Below are positions 8,099 to 16,125 of a stretch of 44,099 nucleotides of DNA, piece after piece. This DNA comes from Actinomycetes bacterium. Its GTDB lineage: Bacteria; Actinomycetota; Acidimicrobiia; Acidimicrobiales; Acidimicrobiaceae. Every line of letters starts with the position of its first letter. The stretch's first letter is position 1. The notes under the pieces were generated by a model. It was not told the origin of the DNA and made no database searches. It saw nothing but the letters and a program-made list of their open reading frames with translations. The stretch covers positions 1 to 44,099 of the forward strand of contig JAJYNL010000064.1 in the NCBI GenBank assembly GCA_021786375.1, read 5' to 3'. A program made the translations under genes and the position numbers.

Positions 8099-9339
8099 TG
8101 CCGATTCCCCAAGCAACGGCGGGTTCGGCGACGCAGGAGATCGCCGGCAAGGCAAGGAGGAAGGCGGGCACGGGTTCCGAGCACGACTCCTTCACCGGGC
8201 TGCTCGAGGCCCTGGCGGCAACTTCGGTAGGCCAGGGCCCGTTAGCACCTCTTGGCAGACCGGCCGGCAATCGCAACATCCATGGCGCGCGAGCAGCGGA
8301 GGTGGAGACCGCGTCCCCGTCCCCCGGGGTAGCTCCGCCCAAAGCCCCCGACTCTCCGATAACCACGGTGCAGTCCGGACCGCGCACCGTCGAGGCCGGC
8401 CGGGCCGTCGCGGCCTCTGCCAAAAGCCCCTCCCTCGCGACCTCCCCCAAGACGGCGGCGCTGAAATCCTCGCTCACCGGCAACGCCACCCGCATGGAGG
8501 GGGTCACCTCCGCCGAGCCCAAGGTCGTCACGGATCAGCCCCAGCCAAGCGCTCCGCCCGCAAGCCCCGCCAAGCCGGCACCGGGCGAAGCCGGACCGGC
8601 AGCCCAAGCCCAGGCCACCAGCACCGCGATGCGGGTGGCGGTGACTGCCCCCGCCACCGGGCCCACTGTCCTCAAGCCCGCCAAGCCAGGTGTTGCGGCC
8701 GGCGGAGACGCCACCGTGGGGCACGGCGCCCATGGGCCATGGGGGACGGGCCAGCCGCCCGGCATCGCTGCGGCGACATCTGTGCCGACCCAGCATCCCG
8801 GCCTGCCCCAAGCTGCTCCCGGGCCTGCGTCGATCGCCATCCCGCCGTCGGCCCTCCAGGCTATGGCAGCACACGCTCCTCCTCCCGAGATCCCCTCTAC
8901 GCTGCCCGCCCAGGCCCGGGCCGCTATCGGCAATCAGGTGGCATCTGCGGTCAGCGGGCAGATCCGCACCGAAGCCGCCGGTGCCAGGACGACCCTTCAG
9001 CTTCGCGTCTTCCCGGAGAGCCTGGGCGAAGTGGTGGTGCGCCTGACCACTTCGGGAGGCTCACTCACAGTCCACCTCTCGGGAAGTTCCGCAGCGCTCG
9101 GTCAGATGCTTCATGCATCACGAAGCGAGATCGCCGCCTCCCTCCAGTCCGCAGGAGCCGCCAACGTCTCGATCGAGTTCGGCCTCTTCGGCGGAGGCGC
9201 CCGGCATCATGGCGGGCACCCCCAGCCCGAAGCACCTAATCCCATCTTCGTCAACCCCGGGTGGCAGGCATCCTCCGTCCACCCTGAACAGGCATCCGAA
9301 AGCCGGGGCGGGAGGCACCGCCTCGACCTGCTGGCATGA
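8098..9339 (+). CDS. fliK: Flagellar hook-length control protein FliK
   Basis: A 413-residue protein. The first 290 or so residues are low-complexity, rich in Pro, Ala, Gly and Thr, as expected for the flexible ruler part. The C-terminal domain (about 295-375) has the hook-length pattern: L-Q-L-R-V-F-P-E-S-L-G-E-V-V-V-R-L, then V-H-L-S-G, then a helix with L-x-x-A-G-A-A-N-V-S-I. That domain touches the export gate FlhB to switch substrate from hook to filament. It starts one base inside the preceding stop (TAATG). The following flgD and flgE genes encode the hook cap and hook that it measures. Confidence 0.87.
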   Translation: MPIPQATAGSATQEIAGKARRKAGTGSEHDSFTGLLEALAATSVGQGPLAPLGRPAGNRNIHGARAAEVETASPSPGVAPPKAPDSPITTVQSGPRTVEAGRAVAASAKSPSLATSPKTAALKSSLTGNATRMEGVTSAEPKVVTDQPQPSAPPASPAKPAPGEAGPAAQAQATSTAMRVAVTAPATGPTVLKPAKPGVAAGGDATVGHGAHGPWGTGQPPGIAAATSVPTQHPGLPQAAPGPASIAIPPSALQAMAAHAPPPEIPSTLPAQARAAIGNQVASAVSGQIRTEAAGARTTLQLRVFPESLGEVVVRLTTSGGSLTVHLSGSSAALGQMLHASRSEIAASLQSAGAANVSIEFGLFGGGARHHGGHPQPEAPNPIFVNPGWQASSVHPEQASESRGGRHRLDLLA

Positions 9340-9364
9340 GACCTAAAGAGAAAGGTACCCACAG

Positions 9365-9778
9365 ATGACCATGGTCAACCCGGTTTCCAGTGGCGCCGCG
9401 GCCCAGGCGCAAAACTCCAGCGCCGGCAGCGGCCTCACTTCGCTCAGCGCTGGCGACTTCCTGAAGCTGCTCGTAACCCAGCTGACCAATCAGGATCCGA
9501 CCAACCCGCTCGATCCCACCCAGATGATCTCCCAAACCTCGACTCTGACAATGGTCGAGGACATAACCCAGATGAATCAGGCCCTTTCCGCCATGGAGAG
9601 TGGCCAGCAGCTTTCACAGGCGGTCTCGATGCTCTCCAAGCAGGTCTCGTACCAGCTGCCCGGCACATCGGCCACCCAGTCCGGAACGGTGTCGTCCGTC
9701 CAGATGGTTTCCGGGACTCCGACGCTCATGGTCAACGGAAGCCAAGTGCCCCTCAGCGCCATCACCTCCGTCAGCTAG
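9365..9778 (+). CDS. flgD: Flagellar hook-capping protein FlgD (short form)
   Basis: A 137-residue protein. The N-terminal FlgD core is unmistakable: D-F-L-K-L-L-V-T-Q-L-T-N-Q-D-P-T-N-P-L-D followed by M-I-S-Q-T-S-T-L-T-M-V-E. After residue 95 only one small beta segment remains, so the Ig-like and full Tudor domains of the 220-residue proteobacterial form are absent, as in several Gram-positive FlgDs. The protein sits at the tip of the growing hook and guides FlgE assembly. AAAGG precedes the ATG at 9365; the ATG two codons later is an alternative. Confidence 0.92.
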   Translation: MTMVNPVSSGAAAQAQNSSAGSGLTSLSAGDFLKLLVTQLTNQDPTNPLDPTQMISQTSTLTMVEDITQMNQALSAMESGQQLSQAVSMLSKQVSYQLPGTSATQSGTVSSVQMVSGTPTLMVNGSQVPLSAITSVS

Positions 9779-9845
9779 TCACGGATTGGCCGGCTGATCC
9801 GGCCCCTGAACGCTCCATCAAACAGCCCAACGAAAGGAACCCAAC

Positions 9846-11114
9846 TTGACCCGCTCTCTCTCCGCCGCCATCTCAGGGATCGACGCAAATCAGTCGATGC
9901 TGGACACGATCGGCAACAACATCGCCAACGTCAACACGGTCGGCTACCAGTCCTCCGACGTCCAATTCGCCGACCTGCTCTATCAGCAGGCGGGAGGGGC
10001 CGGCTCACCGGTACCGGGTGTAACCGGCGGCACGAATCCAATCGAAATCGGCTCGGGCGTGCGAGTGGCTTCCACTCTCACCAACTTCGCCCAAGGGACC
10101 ATACAGCAGACCGGGGTGCAGACCGACCTGGCCATCCAGGGGCAGGGCTTCCTGGTGACCAGCCAGGGCGGCAGCACCTACTACACCCGGGCGGGAAACC
10201 TGCAGCTCGACGCACTCGGCGAGCTGGTCACACCCGAGGGCCAGGTCGTGCAGGGCTGGGTCCCCGGCGCCAACGGCCAGATCAACACCTCCGGCCCCCT
10301 CTCCAACCTGGTAATTCCACAGGGCCAGGCGGCGAACCCCCAGGTCACCAAGAACATCACCTTGGGAGGCAACCTGCCGACCTGGAGCGGCACCGGGACT
10401 CCGCCTTCCTACACCGCAACCGTGACCGCGTACGACTCCCTCGGCGGCCAAATCCCCATCACCATCACCTTCGCCGCCACCACCACTCCGGACACCTGGA
10501 GCGTCGTGGCCACCGCGCCAAACCCTGGAGGCGGGACCGATACCCTCACGCCCACCGGCACCACCATCAGCTTCGATCCCACTTCCGGGCAGCTGACCTC
10601 GTCAGCGCCGATCACCCTTTCGGGCTTCACCGGATACCCCGACCTGCCGGCCGGGTACTCCATGAACCTCGACTTCCCCGCCCCCGGCACGCCCCAAGCG
10701 GTAACCCAGTTCGCCGGGACATCGTCGATCCAAGTGACCAGCCAGGATGGCTTCCCCTCGGGCTCGCTGAACGGCTTCACCATCGGATCCGACGGCACTA
10801 TCACCGGGAACTACTCCAATGGGCGATCCCAGGCCCTTGGCCAGGTGGCTATCGCCACCTTCGCCAATAATGAAGGGCTGGCCAAGGTCGGCGGGCTGAG
10901 TTACCAGGCCACGGTCAACTCCGGTGCCGCCCAGCTCGGAACCGCGGGCGCCGGCGGACGTGGAACGTTGGTCGGCGGTGCGGTGGAAGGCTCGAATGTG
11001 GACCTTGGCACCCAGCTCACCGACCTGATCGTCGCCCAGACGGCCTACCAGGCGAACACCAAAGTCGTCTCCACCACCGCGACCGTGTTGCAAAACCTGG
11101 TACAGACGGCGTAA
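9846..11114 (+). CDS. flgE: Flagellar hook protein FlgE
   Basis: A 422-residue protein of standard FlgE length. The N-terminus has the rod/hook signature G-I-D-A-N-Q-S-M-L-D-T-I-G-N-N-I-A-N-V-N-T-V-G-Y (split here across the TTG-proximal helix), then A-I-Q-G-Q-G-F and Y-T-R-A-G-N-L-Q-L-D. The middle (about 170-310) is a Thr/Pro/Gly-rich surface domain. The C-terminus has G-A-V-E-G-S-N-V-D-L and the closing helix with Q-T-A-Y-Q-A-N-T-K. It polymerises into the hook, the universal joint. The start is TTG at 9846 with AAAGGA upstream; no ATG fits the homology. Confidence 0.95.
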   Translation: MTRSLSAAISGIDANQSMLDTIGNNIANVNTVGYQSSDVQFADLLYQQAGGAGSPVPGVTGGTNPIEIGSGVRVASTLTNFAQGTIQQTGVQTDLAIQGQGFLVTSQGGSTYYTRAGNLQLDALGELVTPEGQVVQGWVPGANGQINTSGPLSNLVIPQGQAANPQVTKNITLGGNLPTWSGTGTPPSYTATVTAYDSLGGQIPITITFAATTTPDTWSVVATAPNPGGGTDTLTPTGTTISFDPTSGQLTSSAPITLSGFTGYPDLPAGYSMNLDFPAPGTPQAVTQFAGTSSIQVTSQDGFPSGSLNGFTIGSDGTITGNYSNGRSQALGQVAIATFANNEGLAKVGGLSYQATVNSGAAQLGTAGAGGRGTLVGGAVEGSNVDLGTQLTDLIVAQTAYQANTKVVSTTATVLQNLVQTA

Positions 11115-11134
11115 GCAACGCAAGAAGCATGGCC

Positions 11135-11161
11135 TAAGGGCAGGCTGATTCCTGCCGATAT
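11135..11161 (+). promoter_or_regulatory. Sigma-28 (FliA/SigD-type) promoter for flbD-motA-motB-fliL
   Basis: TAAG (11135-11138), exactly 15 bases, then GCCGATAT (11154-11161). The motility sigma factor consensus of the SigD type is TAAA-N15-GCCGATAT, so only one base differs. Transcription would start about 7 bases on, leaving a short leader before flbD at 11190. It predicts that stator genes are made late, with the filament genes. The spacer also contains a small GGCAGG/CCTGCC inverted repeat (11139-11156). Confidence 0.72.
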
Positions 11162-11189
11162 ATAGGGCGTTCATCGGAGCAGGAGACCC

Positions 11190-11441
11190 ATGATCAGGGT
11201 TACGCGCCTTCAGGGCGCCACCATGGCCATAAACGCGGAGCTGATCGAGAGGATCGAGTCCACCCCGGACACGGTCATAACTCTCGTCGGAGGCGCGCAC
11301 TACGTAGTCGCCGAGCCAGTCGAGGAGCTGCTCGAGCGGATCGTCGAGTATCGCGCCTCCATAATCCGCCGGGCCAACCGGCCCGCGGACGAACCCAACT
11401 CGAGCAAGCTGCACCTGATGGATGACGACGGCGGCGGCTGA
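11190..11441 (+). CDS. flbD: FlbD family flagellar protein
   Basis: An 83-residue protein. The N-terminal 60 residues match the FlbD family: M-I-x-V-T-R-L at the start, N-A-E-L-I-E-R-I-E-S-T-P-D-T-V-I-T-L and a final helix with E-L-L-E-R-I. The tail of about 20 residues is Asp/Gly-rich and variable. This small Gram-positive family lies between flgE and motA in many genomes (swrD in Bacillus, where it raises motor torque). The same order here supports the call. It is not the Caulobacter NtrC-like FlbD. GGAG precedes the ATG by about six bases. Confidence 0.88.
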   Translation: MIRVTRLQGATMAINAELIERIESTPDTVITLVGGAHYVVAEPVEELLERIVEYRASIIRRANRPADEPNSSKLHLMDDDGGG

Positions 11442-11478
11442 ACAAGGCGCTCAAGAGACTAGGGAAGGCGCATAGGAA

Positions 11479-12270
11479 ATGGATTTCGCAACGCCGATCG
11501 GAATCGTTGTCGCACTGATAGCGATCCTGGTGTCGATGGTCTTGGACAGGGGCAACCCTGCGTCCTTGATCGCCCCGCCGGCCATCTTGCTGGTGCTCGG
11601 AGGGACGATCGGGGTCTCGCTGGCCGGCGTCCGCCTGAAGGACCTTGGCAACCTGGTCGGGGCACTCAAGTCCGCGATCTTGGCAAAGGTTTCCTCGCCG
11701 GATCAAAGCATCGCCGACATGGTGCGCTTTGCCGACATTGCGCGCAAGGAAGGGGTGTTGGCCCTGGAGAACGCGGTCCGCAGCGTGGACGACCCCTTCC
11801 TCAAGAAGGCGGTGCAGCTGGCGGTGGACGGAGTCGAGAGCGAGCGCATACGTGACCTCCTGGAGGCCGAGATCGAGGCGATGGAGGCCCGCCACAAGGC
11901 AAGCGCCCGGTTCTTCAAGTCGATGGGCGGCTACGCGCCCACCATCGGCATCCTCGGAACCGTCATCGGCCTGATCCACGTCCTGGCCAATCTCTCCTCC
12001 CCGAACACCCTCGGCCCGGCAATCTCCAGCGCATTCTCGGCCACGCTGTGGGGAGTGATGAGTGCGAACGTCTTCTGGCTGCCCATCGAGACCAAGCTCA
12101 CACGCATCTCCGAGCTGGAGGTACAGACTCGCTCGATCATCATCAGCGGGGTGCTGGCCATCCAGTCCGGCTCCAGCCCGCGCGCCTTGGAGGAGCAGCT
12201 TCTCTCCTACCTCGCACCGAGAGAGCGGGCGGCGAGCCAGACCACCAGGACAAAAAAGCAGGCCGCATGA
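11479..12270 (+). CDS. motA: Flagellar motor stator protein MotA
   Basis: A 263-residue protein with four membrane helices, at about 6-23, 30-50, 148-168 and 178-200. The cytoplasmic loop between helices 2 and 3 has the conserved acidic/basic block (about 70-140, including R-x-x-x-D and E-x-x-x-E runs), used to push FliG. The P-T-I-G-I-L-G-T-V-I-G-L motif of helix 3 and the S-A-F-x-A-T-L-W-G sequence of helix 4 include the proline/threonine residues lining the ion path. It forms an A5B2 proton or sodium channel with MotB, whose gene overlaps by four bases. Confidence 0.95.
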   Translation: MDFATPIGIVVALIAILVSMVLDRGNPASLIAPPAILLVLGGTIGVSLAGVRLKDLGNLVGALKSAILAKVSSPDQSIADMVRFADIARKEGVLALENAVRSVDDPFLKKAVQLAVDGVESERIRDLLEAEIEAMEARHKASARFFKSMGGYAPTIGILGTVIGLIHVLANLSSPNTLGPAISSAFSATLWGVMSANVFWLPIETKLTRISELEVQTRSIIISGVLAIQSGSSPRALEEQLLSYLAPRERAASQTTRTKKQAA

Positions 12271-13049
12271 GTAGCGCCCGGCTGCGCAGGCACCACGAGG
12301 AAGCGGAGAACTCCGAGCGCTGGTTACTCACCTACTCCGACATGATCACCCTCCTCCTCGCACTCTTTGTCGTGCTGTTTTCCATGAGCAGCATCAACCT
12401 GAAGAAGTACCTCGAATTCAAGACGGGTATCGTCCAGAGCTTCGCCTCGGACAGCCAGCACTCGATACTTCCCAAGTCGAGCGGCCTGATGCCTCAGGTC
12501 TCGCTTTTCGCCAGGCCGGCCGCGATGTTCGGCCCCGCACTAGCCAGCCTGTCGCGCTCGGCGGCGGCGCCGAACTCAGCCGAGTCGAGTACGGCTCTCG
12601 CCAACCAGATCCGGGCTGCGCTGGCCAGGCGCGGGGTCTCCGGCAGCGCTCAGGTCTTCGTCACCGCCCGCGGTGTAGTGGTTCGAATCCTCTCCGACCA
12701 CGTCTTCTTCGCCACGGATTCCGCCACCTTGGAGGCCGCCGGCAACTCGGTGGTTGACGCGGTGGCGTCGGTGATCGCGCCACTGCCCAACGACATCTCG
12801 ATCGAGGGCTACACCGACAACCAGCCGATAGTGGGAGGCCCCTACTCCTCCAACTTCGAACTCTCGGCCATGAGAGCGGTCGACGTGCTGCTCCGCCTGG
12901 AGAGAGTCGACGGGATCAGCCCCAACCGCCTATCGGCCACCGGATACGGAGAAACGCATCCCGTGGTTCCCAACACCAGTCCCGCCAACATGGCCGAGAA
13001 CCGGCGGGTGGACATCGTCATTCTCAGCTCGCAACCGCCCGGACTGTAG
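12267..13049 (+). CDS. motB: Flagellar motor stator protein MotB
   Basis: A 260-residue protein. A short basic N-terminus is followed by one membrane helix (about 24-43) that starts L-L-T-Y-S-D25-M-I-T-L-L-L-A; D25 is the essential ion-carrying aspartate. The plug/linker region follows. The C-terminal OmpA-like domain (about 145-258) has G-Y-T-D-N-Q-P, N-x-x-L-S-x-x-R-A and N-R-R-V-D-I-V, which bind peptidoglycan. The ATG at 12267 overlaps the motA stop (ATGA); the frame is open further upstream but without homology. It anchors the stator to the wall. Whether protons or sodium are used cannot be settled by sight. Confidence 0.95.
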   Translation: MSSARLRRHHEEAENSERWLLTYSDMITLLLALFVVLFSMSSINLKKYLEFKTGIVQSFASDSQHSILPKSSGLMPQVSLFARPAAMFGPALASLSRSAAAPNSAESSTALANQIRAALARRGVSGSAQVFVTARGVVVRILSDHVFFATDSATLEAAGNSVVDAVASVIAPLPNDISIEGYTDNQPIVGGPYSSNFELSAMRAVDVLLRLERVDGISPNRLSATGYGETHPVVPNTSPANMAENRRVDIVILSSQPPGL

Positions 13050-13074
13050 CCGCAGCAAGGACAAGGAGGTACCC

Positions 13075-13560
13075 ATGGCCAAGGATAAGGCCGCCGAGGA
13101 TGCCAAGAAGGGGGAAAAGCCCGACCATCAGAAGGGGGGCAGGCGGAAAAAGCTCGTCTTCATCTCGGTCCCGGTACTCCTGGTCGCCGGGGCGGGCGCC
13201 TACTTCGGCATGGGAATGCTGAGTTCCAAGCCCGCCAAGGCGGCTGTCCAGCAGCCGGTGAACTACGACATCGGCCCGATAACCACCAACCTCAGTGATG
13301 GCCACATCATCCAGGAGCAGATGACCGTGGTCGTGGCAGGGGACGTGACCTCGGCGGAACTGAAGACCGACCAGCCCCAGATCACCAACATGGTGATCGA
13401 AACCCTCTCGGGCTGGTCATACAACGCGCTGCTCTCGCCCTCGGGTAAGGGCGAGCTGCGGAATCAGATCGAGACCCGTCTGGACGCTCTTCTGAAGACC
13501 ATCCCCGGAACCAAGGCCACGGTGGACGAACTCTACTTCACCAACTTCATCATGCAGTAA
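13075..13560 (+). CDS. fliL: Flagellar basal body-associated protein FliL
   Basis: A 161-residue protein. A charged Lys/Glu-rich cytoplasmic tail (1-26) precedes one membrane helix (about 27-47). The extracytoplasmic domain has the FliL pattern: an early beta strand with I-G-P-I-T-T-N-L, later E-T-L-S-G-W-S, a helix with L-R-N-Q-I-E-T-R-L and the ending V-D-E-L-Y-F-T-N-F-I-M-Q. FliL forms a ring round the stator and supports high torque. A strong AAGGAGG lies six bases before the ATG. The last 11 bases overlap the end of the convergent MFS gene, so no terminator separates them. Confidence 0.93.
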   Translation: MAKDKAAEDAKKGEKPDHQKGGRRKKLVFISVPVLLVAGAGAYFGMGMLSSKPAKAAVQQPVNYDIGPITTNLSDGHIIQEQMTVVVAGDVTSAELKTDQPQITNMVIETLSGWSYNALLSPSGKGELRNQIETRLDALLKTIPGTKATVDELYFTNFIMQ

Positions 13561-15025
13561 CGCGAGCCGAACGCCCGGTGCCATGGCGGATGCGGGTCGC
13601 CGAGAAGACGGCGGAGAGTACCAACAGGCCGGCCGAGGTGTAGAAGGCCGTGTGCAGACCGTCGGTGAATGCAACCGCGAGTTGGCCACTCAGCTTTGCC
13701 GAGCCCACGAAGATGGCAAAGGCCAGGCCTCGGCTGATGCTGTGGGATGCAACCAGGATCGCCACGGCGAAGGAGAAAACCATGCCGACGTTCGCAAAGG
13801 TACGCAGCATCCCCGATGCGATGCCGAAGCGCGTCGCGGGAACGGCCTTCATCACCGCAGAGTTGTTGGCCGGGAAGAAGCTCGAGGAGCCGGCGCCGTT
13901 CACCACGCTGGCCACCACCACTAGCACCAGGCTGGTGTCCACCTTCAAATGGGCGTACATCACCATGGCCACCACCTGCACCGCCAAACCTATGGTCGCA
14001 GGCACCACCGGTGCGGTGCGGTCGGCGAGGCGGCCGGCGAAGGGACCGATCACGCCGCCAAGCATATAGCCGGGGACCAGCAGGAGCGAGGCGTTGAGAG
14101 GTGACAGCCCTCGTGGGCCCTGGAGGTACATGATGACCAGGAACAATACCGCGTAGTTTGCAAGCCCTTGAAACAGGGACGCAAGCAGGGTGGGTGTAAC
14201 CGTCGGTATCGAGAAGATGGACAGGTCCAGCATCGGCTCGGTCCGGCGCTTCTCATACAGGGCGAAGAGTACCACCAGCACCAGCCCGCCGATGAAAAGG
14301 CCGGTTATGGTTGGGTCCAGGTTCTCCGAAGTCAGCCGGGTCGCTGCCCAAAGCACGCCGAAAAGGCCTGCTCCGAGGAGCACCATGCCCACGATGTCCA
14401 GCTTGTGGCGACGGCGCTCGCCCACATCATGCAGCACCTTGACCGCCAGCGCCAGCGCGGCGAGTCCAATAGGGACGTTGATCCAGAAGATCCAGCGCCA
14501 AGAGACGTAGGTGACGATCGCGCCGCCGAGAACGATCCCCAGAACCGCGCCGAGACTCCAGCCGACCGAGTTGAAGCCGTAGGCGCGGCCCCGCTGGGAG
14601 GGCGGGAAAAGGTCGGCGATGACCGCCCCACTATTGGAGGAAACCAAAGCGCCACCCAGCCCTTGCAGGATCCGGAAGCCGATGATCGACGTCTCGTTCC
14701 ATGAAAGGGCGCAGGCCGCTGAGCCGACGATGAAGATCAGGAAGCCGGCCTGGTACATCCGGACCCTGCCGTACATGTCACCCAGCCTCCCCACCTGGGT
14801 CGCCAGGAGAGTGATCACCAACAGATAGCCGATAACCACCCAGACCACCGATGCCAGCGATATGCGCAGGCTGTGCTGAATCTCAGGGAGTGCGAGAACG
14901 ACGATCGTCGTGTCCACCGCAGTTATCAGAACCCCTGTCATCACTACGGCCATGGCCAGCGCGAGATGCCGGCCGCCGGCATCGGACCGTGTAATCGGCG
15001 TCGCCGTATGCCTACCAGCCCCCAT
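13550..15025 (-). CDS. DHA2-type (EmrB/QacA) MFS efflux transporter
   Basis: A 491-residue integral membrane protein with about 14 hydrophobic helices. Visible family marks are D-T-T-I-V in helix 1 (motif D1), G-R-L-G-D-M-Y-G-R between helices 2 and 3 (motif A), R-I-L-Q-G-L-G-G-A in helix 4 and G-W-S-L-G-A-V-L-G in helix 5 (motif C, antiporter type). Such proteins export drugs or metabolites in exchange for protons; the substrate is unknown. I chose the ATG at 15025 because the first helix then begins about 20 residues in. A longer version from 15130 is open but has a poor ribosome site. It is convergent with fliL and lies 540 bases downstream of the Rrf2-type gene on the same strand. Confidence 0.85.
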   Translation of the reverse strand: MGAGRHTATPITRSDAGGRHLALAMAVVMTGVLITAVDTTIVVLALPEIQHSLRISLASVVWVVIGYLLVITLLATQVGRLGDMYGRVRMYQAGFLIFIVGSAACALSWNETSIIGFRILQGLGGALVSSNSGAVIADLFPPSQRGRAYGFNSVGWSLGAVLGIVLGGAIVTYVSWRWIFWINVPIGLAALALAVKVLHDVGERRRHKLDIVGMVLLGAGLFGVLWAATRLTSENLDPTITGLFIGGLVLVVLFALYEKRRTEPMLDLSIFSIPTVTPTLLASLFQGLANYAVLFLVIMYLQGPRGLSPLNASLLLVPGYMLGGVIGPFAGRLADRTAPVVPATIGLAVQVVAMVMYAHLKVDTSLVLVVVASVVNGAGSSSFFPANNSAVMKAVPATRFGIASGMLRTFANVGMVFSFAVAILVASHSISRGLAFAIFVGSAKLSGQLAVAFTDGLHTAFYTSAGLLVLSAVFSATRIRHGTGRSARVTA

Positions 15026-15352
15026 AAAGCCCCGCTCTTCTCGACGCGCTCCCGATATCGTCCGGTGGCGCACCCGGCTCAATGCTATCGCCGGGGAGGC
15101 GTTTCGAAGAAAGTCACGCATGCGCTCCATTTGAATGCAATCGAGGCAATCGTCGTTGGCGCTGGGCGCATCCTGAGAAAGCCAGCGGATACCCGAGCGT
15201 ATCCGCCGTCATCGGCACGGTGCGGCCCTGCCGGCACAATCGAAAGCTTTTATTACCGCGCTGAAGTGGTTTTAATCGAGCCAAGCCATTCCAGCGCGAA
15301 TGGTTCGTTCCCGAAATTCCTCTCCCATCTGACCAGACCCTTAAAACACTTT

Positions 15353-15381
15353 GATATATCTTTAGATTCTAAATATCACAA
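15353..15381 (-). promoter_or_regulatory. Candidate promoter with internal palindrome for the MFS gene
   Basis: On the minus strand there is TTGTGA (15376-15381), a 17-base spacer, then TATATC (15353-15358), close to the housekeeping consensus. The spacer contains the 13-bp inverted repeat TTTAGA-T-TCTAAA (15361-15373), a good place for a repressor. Transcription would start near 15346, giving a leader of over 200 bases before the MFS gene. Confidence 0.45.
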
Positions 15382-15542
15382 TGCAACCCTCCGATAGGTA
15401 GAGGATTGCATACAGGGGGGCGGGAAAGTGCGGCAGCAGGCGTCGCGAAAGTGTCGCTGAATCGGAAAGGAAGTGCGAAGTGCGGTCAGCTACGCAGAGG
15501 GGGGCACAACCGGGGAACTGGAGCCGATTGGCGACATATCAC

Positions 15543-15565
15543 CCCCGGCCCGCAGCAGGCCGGGG
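15543..15565 (-). terminator. Hairpin terminator after the Rrf2-type gene
   Basis: A perfect 8-bp stem, CCCCGGCC/GGCCGGGG (15543-15550 with 15558-15565), with a 7-base loop begins three bases after the regulator's stop codon on the minus strand. No T-tract follows. It would separate the regulator from the MFS transcript. Confidence 0.55.
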
Positions 15566-15568
15566 CCC

Positions 15569-15994
15569 TTACGCACCTTCGAGCGCGCGGTACTGCCCAA
15601 TCAGGTCGGAGAGAGTCAGGGACTCGAGCGACGTCCTCATTGCCCCGGCACCTCGCTCCCACGGGACGTGCAAGGCGCAGACACCCATTTCAGGGCAGTC
15701 GACTCCACGCAGGCTGCAATGCCCGAGATCAATCCTGCCTTCGACCGCGTCCACCACGGCCATTACCGAGATCGAAGCCGGGTCCTCGGCCATGCAGTAC
15801 CCCCCGGCTGGACCGCTCTTGGAGGTGATGAAGCGTGCTCGCTCCAACACCCGGGTGAGCTGGCGAACCGCAATGACGTCGAGACCCGTGGCGTCGGCAA
15901 TTTCCTGCGCATGGGTCATGCGGCCTCGGGTCGCCGCAAGAGCCATCAGCACCCGCAGGCTACCGTCGAGGCGGCGCGTAGCGACCAGCTGCAA
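15569..15994 (-). CDS. Rrf2-family transcriptional regulator with Fe-S-type cysteines
   Basis: A 141-residue protein. The N-terminal winged helix (about 10-75) has I-A-D-A-T-G-L-D-V-I-A-V-R-Q-L-T-R-V-L and the G-P-A-G-G-Y wing of Rrf2 proteins, then V-M-A-V-V-D-A-V-E-G. Three cysteines, C93, C100 and C106, lie where IscR and NsrR hold their cluster, although the first gap is one residue longer (C-x6-C-x5-C). Such regulators sense iron, nitric oxide or redox state through a [2Fe-2S] or [4Fe-4S] cluster. The start is TTG with GGAGGA four bases before it. It is transcribed away from the diguanylate cyclase gene; which genes it controls is unknown, but a palindrome in its own promoter suggests autoregulation. 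Confidence 0.87.
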   Translation of the reverse strand: MQLVATRRLDGSLRVLMALAATRGRMTHAQEIADATGLDVIAVRQLTRVLERARFITSKSGPAGGYCMAEDPASISVMAVVDAVEGRIDLGHCSLRGVDCPEMGVCALHVPWERGAGAMRTSLESLTLSDLIGQYRALEGA

Positions 15995-16125
15995 CGATTC
16001 CTCCGAGTTCGCTCAGACCCGATCTGTTACGCCACGCTGCCAACTGCTCTGCTCCGAAAGCTCGCCACCAGGTGCAGAGGCCCGGCGCCGGACCGGAGGA
16101 GTCTTTGGCGGCGGTCGTGCCAAAA

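Larger units (their letters stand above)
15026..15568 (-). other. Non-coding stretch upstream of the MFS gene
   Basis: About 540 bases with no convincing gene. The part at 15240-15400 is clearly more AT-rich than its surroundings and carries a candidate promoter (15353-15381). A perfect 8-bp hairpin with a 6-base loop lies at 15185-15206 (GCGGATAC/GTATCCGC), inside what would be the MFS leader. A second GC hairpin at 15543-15565 follows the Rrf2-type gene. A 32-codon minus-strand frame spans the leader hairpin and ends at about the upstream MFS ATG, but it has no ribosome site. Confidence 0.5.

Noticed and set aside
9788-11156. Two small hairpins with a CTGAT(T) loop, one before flgE (9788-9804) and one before flbD (11139-11156), considered as a shared RNA-binding element.
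   Set aside because: Stems are only 6 bp and differ in sequence. The second overlaps the spacer and -10 box of the sigma-28 promoter, so it would not be fully transcribed.
12661-12700. A tRNA T-arm-like string (GTGGTTCGAATCC) at 12678-12690.
   Set aside because: It lies inside motB, where it encodes V-V-V-R-I-L in the conserved frame. No acceptor, D or anticodon arm can be paired around it.
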